A stretch of 64,000 bases of DNA from Amorphophallus konjac (taxonomy: Eukaryota; Streptophyta; Magnoliopsida; Alismatales; Araceae). The stretch spans positions 124,001 to 188,000 of the forward strand of contig JAHNEJ010000450.1 in NCBI GenBank assembly GCA_022559845.1. The letters are read 5' to 3'. Position numbers and translations under genes: made by a program. The number at the start of each line of letters is the position of its first letter. Positions within the stretch are counted from its first letter, which is position 1. This document shows positions 55,332 to 64,000 of this stretch, one piece after another. Below the pieces are notes generated by a model that made no database searches, was not told the origin of the DNA, and saw only the letters and a program-made list of their open reading frames with translations.

Positions 55332-55722
55332 CTACAAAGTAACATGCTAAATTGGCTTTCAGGTAGCCTTTGATAATTGAAGATAAGAAACACAGATGGT
55401 TACAAAATTATGAAAAATTGCCTGATAATGCCGAGGCATATCAAACTTCAAATCATACTTACGTAATAGTGCTGAGGCATCAAATTTTTTTTATTAACAT
55501 TAACCTGTGATAAGCTTCAATTTAACTATTATGAGATCTGCATGAGACTGGAATTCTGTTGAATAGTGTAATTGATTGATTATTGCAATTTTTATACATA
55601 AAGAATAATAGTGCATCAATATGACTGTCAAACATTTATAGATAATGGGGCCTTTGGTTGCAGTATTAGAAAGATCAATCATTATTATTTTTTATACTTC
55701 TACTAATAGTGGGTGTTTGATG
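55332..55722. other. ABCG upstream intron, nothing recognised
   Basis: AT-rich sequence with no exon-like frame, up to the MITE. Confidence 0.5.
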
Positions 55723-56250
55723 CATAGTTGTCAAGACGGTGGTCGCCTAGGCGACCAAGTGCACTTACGGGGCCAAGGCGCCACACCACCTTTCTGCCCC
55801 CAAAAAGGCGAGCAAGGCGCCCAACTTAGGCAACCATGAGGGCCAAGGTACCCTACCTGGGTGCCTTGGGCTGCCTGGCCTGGGGATAGCCTATAATACC
55901 CCCCAAAAAAATTTCGGGCTGTGGAGCTCCACCCCTCTAGCAACCCCCTAGCAAGAAAGGGCACCTACCCCCCCGCGACTTGACCATGCAAGTCAATTCA
56001 TGATACGAGGACGGGTCATAAGTAGATCAAGCTCCACACACTCCTCTAACTCCTCTCTCTCTCTCATTTTTTAATATTAAAATATATAACTTTTTCATAT
56101 ATCTTATTCTTAATTTGTATATTAGGGATATATATTCTTTGGGTTTTTAAAGAGGCGCCAAGGTGTCGCCTAGGTGACGCTTAGGCGGACGCCTTGTCGC
56201 CTAAGCCCTTAGGCTCTCCATGAACGCCTTGGGTCGCCTTGGCAACTATG
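55723..56250. mobile_element. hAT-type MITE, 528 bp
   Basis: Terminal inverted repeats CATAGTTGTCAAGACG and CATAGTTGCCAAGGCG (complement). 8-bp target duplications GTTTGATG (55715-55722) and GTTTGGTG (56251-56258). The interior has GCCTAGGCGACC-type repeats. No transposase. Confidence 0.85.
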
Positions 56251-56258
56251 GTTTGGTG

Positions 56259-56642
56259 ATGCTTTGTCAAAATTGTCAATTACTATTTTAATAAAGTGTG
56301 ATGCTTTAGTCTTTCAAGGTCTCATTCCCCTTCCTTTCTCTTTTCCACCTCTAACTCTCTTCCCTGTTCCACCATCTTCCTCGACACTCTTTTAATATCA
56401 ATTTCAATGAGTATAATCATACATGTTTATGTTCTTGTTACATGATAGTTTTTGCCTTGTCATTTACACCAAAAGGAAAATAATAAAGGAACACACCAAA
56501 AATCTGATGTACACTACAGAGACTTGTTATACTATGTAAAGTGAAGTCCCATATCTTCTCTCTTTTCCTTTTGTTAGGGGGGGCGGTAGTGAGGGTCATA
56601 CCTCCTTGGTATGGTAGCATTTGTATAGGGATTTTTGGGAGC
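56259..56642. other. Sequence between MITE and copia LTR, nothing recognised
   Basis: AT-rich, with no coding or repeat features beyond pyrimidine runs. Confidence 0.5.
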
Positions 56643-57624
56643 TGACTTGTTAGTAGTTAGGTACACCCTAGAGGGGGGGTGAATAGGTGTGCTTTATGAA
56701 AATAATCGTGTATTAGAATTTTAATTTATGAAACACAGTAGAAATTAAACACGCAGAGAAACAACGAACATAATCACATGGGACACATGATTTTGTACTA
56801 GTTCGGTTTATCCTTCTAGATAGACCTACGTCCAATTTTCTTGTAACTTGCAAGAGATTTCACTATCTAATTGTCCTGGTTACAACAGTTGGTTTTCCAG
56901 GTCTTAGCTCCTCAGCTGATCTTCGCAAGTCTTAGTAAACCTTCCCTGCTTCTTTTTCAGGAATAAGCGACCCAGCTGATTTTTGGTTAAGTTTTAGCAA
57001 ACCACCCAGTCACACAAAGTGACTTAGTTTTTTTTTGTGATTTCGCATCAGCTAGCCTTTCAGGAGCTAGTCACCCAGCTGATTTAAGTATCAGCAAACT
57101 GACACAGTACAAGCAGTGTTGTACCCGAGAGCAATAAATGCTCTTACCTCCTGTCACAAAGACAGTTACAGTTTACAAACTAAAAACAAATGAATACACA
57201 GATAGATAGGAAGAGGAGGGAATGAAGAATGCCGATGAAGAGTAGATTCTTCCTCCTCTTGATTGCTTCGCAGAATGTGAGACTTCAGGGATCAGAGTGA
57301 ATGCGGTGAAGTCCCTTGTAGGCATGAGTGCACAGAAAGCTTTTTGCTCAAGGATCACTTGAATGCTTGGCGTGCTCGAATAGATCTTCGTTCTTCGAAG
57401 CCCAGGGTATTTATAGACCCTTGAAACTGTTGGGTCTCCTCTGGAGTTAATCAGCCGTGTGAAGATTGCTATTCATTGATTGTGTTTTGAATGATCTGCA
57501 ACAGTAGAGTTGACTTTGGTGACTTTATCTTGACCATGGTAATATTGTGTATTTTGATGAACCTCTTATATGTCAGACATTTGCATAAAACACTTCTACA
57601 CTTTCATACTGAATTTAGCTATAG

Positions 57625-58530
57625 TCGGTGCATGCATCAGACATGGTTTAGGACCGTGCACATGCTCATAAGGTCGGTGCTAGTTTGTTATGCATTGTCA
57701 TAAAGTCGGTGCTAGCATTAGTTAGTCTGCACAAGGTCGATGCTAGTTACCATCTGCATAAGTAAGGTCGGTGCAAGTACTGCCGCTCGCACACTTAAGG
57801 TCGGTGCAAGTTTTGCTGTGAGCGTTTAAGGTCTGTGCACATTTCGCCTTACACATAATAAGGTCCGAGCATGTTTTCATACACGCGTATTAAGGTCCGT
57901 GCATGTTTTCATACATGAGCGTTTAAGGTCCGAGCATGTTTTCATACATGCGTATTAAGGTCCGAGCATGTTGCCATACATACATATATAAGGTCTGTGC
58001 ATGTTCGTCTTAAATGCATAAAAGGTGTGAGCATAGTCATGTTAGCATATTCCAAGTCAGAACACATGGCATCATGCATACTGAAGTCTGTGCACACACT
58101 GTAGCAGGTCTATGCATGTTTGTATTAAATGCATAAAAGGTCTGTGCATACACTATAGCAAGTCGGTGCACATCTTGCATATAGCCATATAACGTCTGTG
58201 CACGTTTTGCATTATGCTGATTGAGGTCGAAGCACATCTTGCATTGCTCATTCTCAGGTCCATGCATGTGTGCATTTTACCCTACAAGGTCTGAGCATGT
58301 TATTGTAGTTAAGGTCGATGTTAGCATCAGACTCATAAGGTAAAGTCGACACTAGCACTGTGTGTATTGCATACAGGGTCGGTGCTAGCTGGTTTTCACT
58401 CATACACAAGGTCTGTGTTAGTTGGTTTGAGTTTTTAACTAGAGTATGTGCTAGCTTGTATAGAGTCTATGCTAGCTACATGATAGAGTCTGTGCTAGTA
58501 CCTTACTCTTGCATCTGTGCATATACACAT
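57625..58530. repeat. AAGGTCYGTGCATG array in the copia LTR (about 29 units)
   Basis: Units of 23-38 bp (most about 32) with consensus AAGGTCYGTGCATGTT followed by a GCATACAT-type tail. The core varies: GGTCGGTGCTAG at both edges, GGTCCGAGCATG in the middle. The array ends about 290 bp before the TATA box, in U3. Confidence 0.85.
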
Positions 58531-58818
58531 AGACTTGTGAATTGTCTAAGTCCATAACATGTGATTGATATCCTTGTTCGTTATACTGACAGGTAAGAAC
58601 ACCTGACGCATGTCCCAACTACCTGCGAACCTGAAGTCACGAGTAACTAATGTACCAGGATAAAAGGCACGTGATCTAAGGAAAAAGGTGAAGCGATGTG
58701 TTCGTGACACGTGGAAAGTAACTCAACCAAGATGCTGCCGCGTGGCCTTTTCAAATCAGATCTGAACAAACTTTTAGGGCGGGAAACGTGGTTTCCACAC
58801 GCCCATCATCTGCTGCAT

Positions 58819-58825
58819 TATAAAA
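58819..58825 (+). promoter_or_regulatory. TATA box of the copia LTR
   Basis: TATAAAA followed by GGGGC and, about 25-35 bp further, an A-rich start region; the best core promoter in the LTR. Confidence 0.7.
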
Positions 58826-59809
58826 GGGGCAGATCACTCATTATTAAAAACAGAACTGAGAACAAGAGAGTAACGAGCATACACAGAAGCTTATACAGAG
58901 AGGATAGCAACAGCCAAGTAAAGAGTAAGTCCCAGCAAGATCCAGAGAGAGCCTTGAGAGAGTTTTGAGGGAGCTTTGAGAGGAGAGCTTAGAGCTGTTG
59001 AAGGGTGAGAGTCAGAAAGTTTGTAAGTCATTGTTTCCGGCCTCTTGGTACAATGCCAGAGCCAATTTGCTCCTTGTAAGAGCTATAGATTGTTTTTCTG
59101 TTTTCAGTTCTTCTGTTTGCTTTTGCTTTCTATTTCGTACTCTTGTTACAACAAGCTGTGAGTCAGCGGTGGATAAGCTGTAATCCCCAGCGGTAGAGGA
59201 GGTTTCCTCTGGTAGCTTAAGCTGTAAGGCCCAGCGTGTGTTGGGAAGTTTTCCCCGAAGCTGTGGATCAGCGGATTAGAAGCTGTGAATCAGCAGTGAA
59301 GCCACACTTGGTTTAAGTGTGGGGTGGACGTAGATCTCTGCAGGAGATTGAACCACCTAAAAATCGTGTGTTCATTCTTGATGGTTTGTGATTGCTCCAT
59401 TTGCATTTCTAGCTGTTATCTTGTTTCGTTTGATTGATATTTTGGCTATTCTAGATAGTGGAGAAGGTATATCAAAAGGTACTGCTCGAAGGATAAGTTA
59501 GACTTATCTGAAAGGTGGTTTATCTTGCGCGAGGACACTCATTGAGCTCTACCTCCGCCAAGTACCTCTTCACACTCCATCTTTCCGGAATTCTGTTATG
59601 TTGTTGCTGTGTTTCTCTTGTTCATCAGAATTCATCTATTCTATCTGTTCATATCATTTGACTAAGTCTCGTGTTAATTCAGTGGCTCTAGTTATCTTGT
59701 GTCTGAATTGGCTGTTCTTATTAAGCAACCTAATTCCGCATTTTATCTGCTTAATATTGGTTTAAATTTGAGGTAGATCTATTCACCCCCCCTCTAGATC
59801 CATGTCACG

Positions 59810-59822
59810 TGGTATCAGAGCC
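59810..59822 (+). promoter_or_regulatory. Primer binding site of the copia element
   Basis: TGGTATCAGAGCC, matching initiator tRNA-Met, two bases after the LTR. Confidence 0.9.
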
Positions 59823-59864
59823 TAACTCTTCTGCAGGGACTAACATCCTGAAGAGATAGACATC

Positions 59865-62218
59865 ATGGATGCTAAAGGTATGACAGCCGGAGGACAATCT
59901 ACAACCAAGCCTCCATACTTTGACGGTTCAAACTATGCATACTGGAAGAACCGTATGCAAGTTTTCTTGAGGGCAAAAGATTTTGAACTCTGGAAAGTAG
60001 TTAGTAAAGGCCCCTTCGAATTGTCTGAGGACGAGGATTTATGGACGCGAGAGCAGATCCGAAGATCAACCCTTAACTGGAGTGCTATCAATGCCATCCA
60101 GTGTGCCCTTCATCCCACGGAGTTCTCTAGGATCTCATCTTGTTCATCAGCTAAGGAGATGTGAGATAAATTGGAAGTTATATACGAAGGGACATCCCAA
60201 GTGAGAGAGACCAAAGCCAACATGCTGGTCTCTGAGTATGAGGCGTTTAGGATGAGGCCAAATGAGACTATCACAGAGATGTATGCTCGCCTCATGATTA
60301 TCACCAACGGACTTAGATGCCTTGGCAAGGTTTAGTCTGAATATGAGCTGGTGAGGAAGATTCTGCGTTCCCTAACTCCGATCTGGCATACCAAGGCTAC
60401 AGTTATTGAGGAGTCCAGGGACTTAAAGACCACCAAGGTTGATGAGCTAATCGGTTCACTCATAACATATGAGATGAACTTGCCGAAGACAGATGAGCTG
60501 GAGAAGAAGAAGAGACCCATTGCATTGAAGGCCAACTCCTGTAAAAGTGAGTCATCCAGCGACCACAGCTCCTCAGGGTCAGAAATTGAAGGTGATCCGC
60601 TTGCTATGCTGGCTCGACAGTTCAAGAGGTTTCTGAGAAAAGAGGGAAGAAATTTTGGAAGAAGACAGCATAGTGACAGAAGGCAAACAAGGTATAAAAC
60701 TAATCATGCCAAAAAGACTGACACCACTGTCTGCTATCATTACAGGAAAGCTGGCCACATGAAGGTAGAATGCCCTGAGCTCCAGAAATTGAAGGAGAAA
60801 GGAAAGAAGAAAAACTCGAAAGGCAAAGCTATGATTAGTACCTGGAGCGATGAGGATGAGGGCAACCTCAGCTGTACTTCAGAGAGTGAAGGAGAAGGAA
60901 GTCAAGTATGCCTGATGGCCAGGGACTGCGACAGAGAAGAAGAAAATGATGAGGTAACATCTCCCTTCGAAAATTACACTCTTACTGATTGGGAAGATGC
61001 TTACGGTGAATTGTTAGATAAAGTTGATGATATCAGAAAAGAAAATAGACAGTTAAAAAGAAAAGTTAATTCACTGGTTAATGATACTACCATGACTGAC
61101 AGAATTGCATATCTTGAAACTGAGAATAACTGTCTAAAACAATCTGTTGCTGAATATGATGAAATAAAATCTGTCTTAATTGATGCTAGGAAGGATAGTG
61201 ATATGCTGAAAAATGTAATTAATGACTTAAAGCTGAAATTTCAAAGTTGTGAAAATGATATGAAAATTGTTAATGAAAAGTATGAAGCTGCGTTGAATGT
61301 CAATGTTGAGTTGAAGAAATCAATAGAATATCTTGAAAAAGAAAATGAGGATAAACAGAAAACCATTGAGTATGACCCAAGGTACTGAAAACTTAAATGC
61401 TCTCTTGGGAACAAGGGTGAATTTCAGAAAAGAGGGTCTTGGTTTTAATCCCACTGCTAAAGGAAGTTTTGAATTCAAAACTGGTTCATTTATAGCAGAA
61501 AAGGGAAAGAACACCCCTCTCATTAAAATGTACAGTGGAAACAATACTGAAAAATGTTTTGTAAAAACTTCTAATCAGAAAAAGCCCAATGCTCAGGACA
61601 AGGGCAAACAAAAAGTGGAGGTGTCCAGCAGTTCACGTACATACAAGTCTACACCTCAGGGCAGACACCAGTATAGGGGTAAACCTTCTACTATATCAAA
61701 ACCCAAGAATAGCTCAAGTAAGTCTCCACAGAAAGGTAACTGGAAAACACAAACCACTTCCATGCATATTCCAGGTGGACCTACTACAGTCAGGAGATCT
61801 GAGAGTAACAAAAACCATCCCAGAGCTCAGACCAATCATGCACACCACTATGCACAGCCATATCAGTTCAGTAGGTCTGGAAAGGATAGAGCTTATGGAA
61901 GGTCTACATACCACTCAAATCCCCTCTCAAAAGTATAGACCTCAAGTTAGAAATTGGGTTGGGCAATCCATGACATGGAGTCGACAGAAACACACTTTCT
62001 ATGGTCAGTCTAGGACCAATTCAGGGTACACTTCACCCAATGTTTTCCATACCAGTAATGAAAACAAAAACAGCAATAATAGAAAGAAAACAAACAAATC
62101 CACAAAGCAATCAACTCCAAAACAAATGTGGATACCCAAATGTTTGTTATCATGCTTTGATGATTCCTCTATTGTTTTGGGGCCCAAACATTTTTGGGTT
62201 CCAAACTTTTCTACTTGA
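59865..62218 (+). pseudogene. gag: copia gag, long coiled-coil type, broken
   Basis: The ATG at 59865 opens MDAKGMTAGG and the gag N-terminal signature KPPYFDGSNYAYWKNRMQVF. A TGA at 60162-60164 (Trp expected) and a TAG in the GKV-SEYEL context (about 60332) interrupt the capsid-like region, which continues as ELVRKILRSLTPIW. The zinc knuckle (about 60730-60772) reads CYHYRKAGHMKVEC: its second Cys is Tyr. An acidic stretch and a long Lys/Glu/Asn-rich coiled coil follow (60990-61380). Frame changes near 61370 and 61930 move the reading to other frames, which end in HFWVPNFST before pol. The frame losses show decay; the coiled-coil extension is typical of SIRE-type gag. Confidence 0.85.
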
Positions 62219-62221
62219 TCC

Positions 62222-64000
62222 GTGATGCAGGTATGTCTGACAGCCAAGCAAAATCTGTGGTATTTGGACAGTGGCTGCTCCAGGCATATGACGGGGGACA
62301 GGGCCAAATTCCGTATACTGGTTGAAAAGAATGGAGGCCTTGTCACCTTTGGAGGCAATACCAAGGGTAAGATTATCGGATTAGAAAAGGTAGGTAAGTC
62401 CTCTACCTGTTGTATTGATGAAGTCATGCTGGTAGAAGGCCTTGCATATAACTTGTTAAGTATTAGCCAGCTCTGTGACAAAGGTCATAGGGTAGTTTTT
62501 GACTCTAGTGGTTGCAACATTTATGAGCCTAATTCTGATAATGTTAAATTTTCTGGTAAAAGAGTCAATAACATTTACCTAGTTGACCTAGATGATGTAG
62601 CACATTCAAACATGTGCCTTACTGCTAACAAGGATGACCTAGCCTATCTTTGACATCGTAGACTAGGTCATGCTAGTTATACAGTGCTACACAAACTGAA
62701 TAAGCACTCCATGGTTAGAGGACTTCCTGAAATTTCTTTTAAAATTGATAATGTTATATGTGAGGCATGCACTCAGTCCAAACAGACTAGGAAGTCATTC
62801 AAATCTCGAACAGAAAACCTATCTTCTAAACCATATGAACTGATTCATATGGATCTCTTTAGACCCACTAGATCAGTTAGTTTATCAAATAGAAGATATG
62901 GTTTCGTCTTAGTTGATGACTTCTCTAGGTTTACTTGGGTGTTCTTCCTCACACACAAACATGAAGCATTTAATGAATTTCAGAAGTTCTATTCAAAAAT
63001 AAAACAGAATCATGATAATTCCATTCAAAATATTTTGTCTGATCATGGTGGTGAGTTTGATAACTCACAGTTTGATGATTTCTGCAGGGATAATGGAATA
63101 ACACACAGGTTCTCCTCTCCAAGGACTCCAGAGCAAAATGGTGCAGTAGAGAGGAGGAACCGGACCCTTGTGGAGATGGCTCGAACATTGCTGGTGGAAG
63201 GTAACCTACCAATGAAATTTTGGGCTGAGGCAGTCAACACTGCATGCCATGTAGTCAACAGAGCCATGGTAAGGTCATTTACCCAGAAAACTCCTTATGA
63301 AATCCTCAAGGGTAAGAAACATTCACTAGCTTATTTCAAGGTCTTTGGTTGTAAGTGTTTTGTACATGTCAATGCTAAAAGAGATCTTGACAAATTTGAA
63401 CCTAAAAGTGATCCCGGAATTTTTCTAGAATATTCAGAAACATCTAGAGCCTAAGGGTATACAATTTAAACTCTAAGACAGTAGAAGAATCTCCACGTGT
63501 GGTCTTTGATGAAACAATGACTAAACTTGAAAATGATTTGTGCAGGGAACAGAATAATAGAGAAATTCTGAAAGATGAAGAACCTGGAGACCAATATGAA
63601 GATAATGATGCAGAGGAGTCTGGTTCTCAGGGGGAGGTAAATGAGGTTCAAGGTAGTCAAATTATCAATGTCAGATTTCTTAGAGATCATCCTATAGATA
63701 ATATAATTGGTAATTTGTATGAACCCCCTAGGACCAGAGCCTATCTCAAAGCTCAGAATGAATTAAATTCCTTTGCATTAGTGTCTCACATAGAACCCAA
63801 AAATATAGACAATGTCCTTGGTGATGTGCATTGGATCAATGCCATGCACGAGGAATTAAATCAATTTTATAGGAACAAGGTATGGCACCTAGTTCCACCT
63901 CCTGATAATGGGACTGTCATTGGAATTAAATGGATTTTCAGGAATAAAACCGATGAGCAGGGCAAATTTGTTAGGAATAAGGCCAGACTAGTAGCTCAGG
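62222..64000 (+). pseudogene. pol: copia pol: protease, integrase, start of RT (runs off the edge)
   Basis: Protease WYLDSGCSRHMTGD (about 62258-62300). A TGA at 62651-62653 lies just before the integrase zinc region HRRLGHASY ... ICEACTQSKQ (H-H-C-C). Integrase core: first Asp in ELIHMDLFRPTRS, second in ILSDHGGEFDNSQ, Glu in PEQNGAVERRNRTLVEMAR. At about 63452 the frame ends with a TAA and coding resumes one frame over (RVYNLNSKTVEESPRVVFDE). RT starts near 63810 (DVHWINAMHEELNQF, then WHLVPPPDNGTVIGIKWIF) and is cut by the window edge before its catalytic box. Confidence 0.9.

Larger units (their letters stand above)
56643..59807 (+). repeat. 5' LTR of the copia element, about 3.2 kb
   Basis: Starts TGACTTG and ends CATGTCA, so the ends are inverted. 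The CTAGAGGGGGGGTGAATAG stretch near the start (56669-56686) is mirrored as CTATTCACCCCCCCTCTAG near the end (59780-59798). TATA box at 58819-58825; the preceding 900 bp are a repeat array. AGCTGTGAATCAGCGG-type repeats occupy 59150-59310 in the transcribed part. The left boundary could be 56649 (TGTTAG) instead. The 3' LTR is outside the window, so length is judged from one copy. Confidence 0.8.
56643..64000 (+). mobile_element. SIRE/Maximus-type Ty1/copia element (5' part)
   Basis: 5' LTR, primer site, gag and pol up to early reverse transcriptase; the rest lies beyond the right edge. Copia order is clear because integrase precedes RT. The long coiled-coil-rich gag and long LTR fit SIRE/Maximus. 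Stops and frameshifts make it inactive. It may lie in an upstream intron of the ABCG gene, in opposite orientation. Confidence 0.9.

Noticed and set aside
1..64000. tRNA, rRNA or miRNA genes
   Set aside because: The only tRNA-like matches are retroelement primer sites of 12-16 bases; no cloverleaf or rRNA segment was recognised by eye.

Overview
This window is plant nuclear DNA, from a flowering plant. The evidence is a set of GT-AG spliced genes of plant families (a plastid-targeted coiled-coil protein, a PDR/ABCG transporter, a subtilase fragment) embedded in Ty3/gypsy, Ty1/copia, TRIM, LINE, hAT and MITE sequences. The GC-rich first exon of the plastid gene hints at a monocot but does not prove it. 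There are no bacterial or organellar features. Most of the 64 kb is transposable element (TE), and much of that is nested.

Layout. 1-3305: minus-strand end of a gypsy element (gag open to the window edge, then its leader and LTR). 3308-20229: a Del/Tekay-type chromovirus with long LTRs. Its 5' LTR has lost the first 677 bp, and its pol is split by a younger CRM-like chromovirus in the opposite orientation (8208-15957; 568-bp LTRs, 5-bp target duplication). The Tekay element itself lies in the last exon of a minus-strand hAT transposase gene (20230-25335), which also carries an 89-bp AT-rich satellite and a GC-rich subterminal zone. 25573-26161: MITE. 26606-31134: intact five-exon gene for a 217-residue plastid membrane coiled-coil protein, with a young RTE LINE in its last intron. 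34241-35023: second RTE LINE copy with a perfect 14-bp target duplication. 35143-35590: broken subtilase fragment.

36385-55331 holds the four 3'-most exons of a minus-strand PDR/ABCG transporter. All exon phases agree, and the introns are 6.6 kb, 11.5 kb and 95 bp. The two large introns contain a 338-bp TRIM element with complete ends, a Tat-like LTR region, a degenerate L1-type LINE, several minisatellite blocks and hAT-type MITEs. 56643-64000 is the 5' LTR (about 3.2 kb), gag and first part of pol of a decayed SIRE/Maximus-type copia element, which runs off the right edge.

The host genes do not form an operon or pathway. What links the window is its TE biology. The retroelement reading frames are broken mainly by changes that can be read as C-to-T (G-to-A) transitions. 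At least five TE-derived blocks independently carry arrays of short imperfect palindromes (for example GCGGTC...GACCGC), and two different LTR types share nearly the same motif including a TTCA tail. That recurring palindrome array is the best candidate here for an undescribed shared feature.
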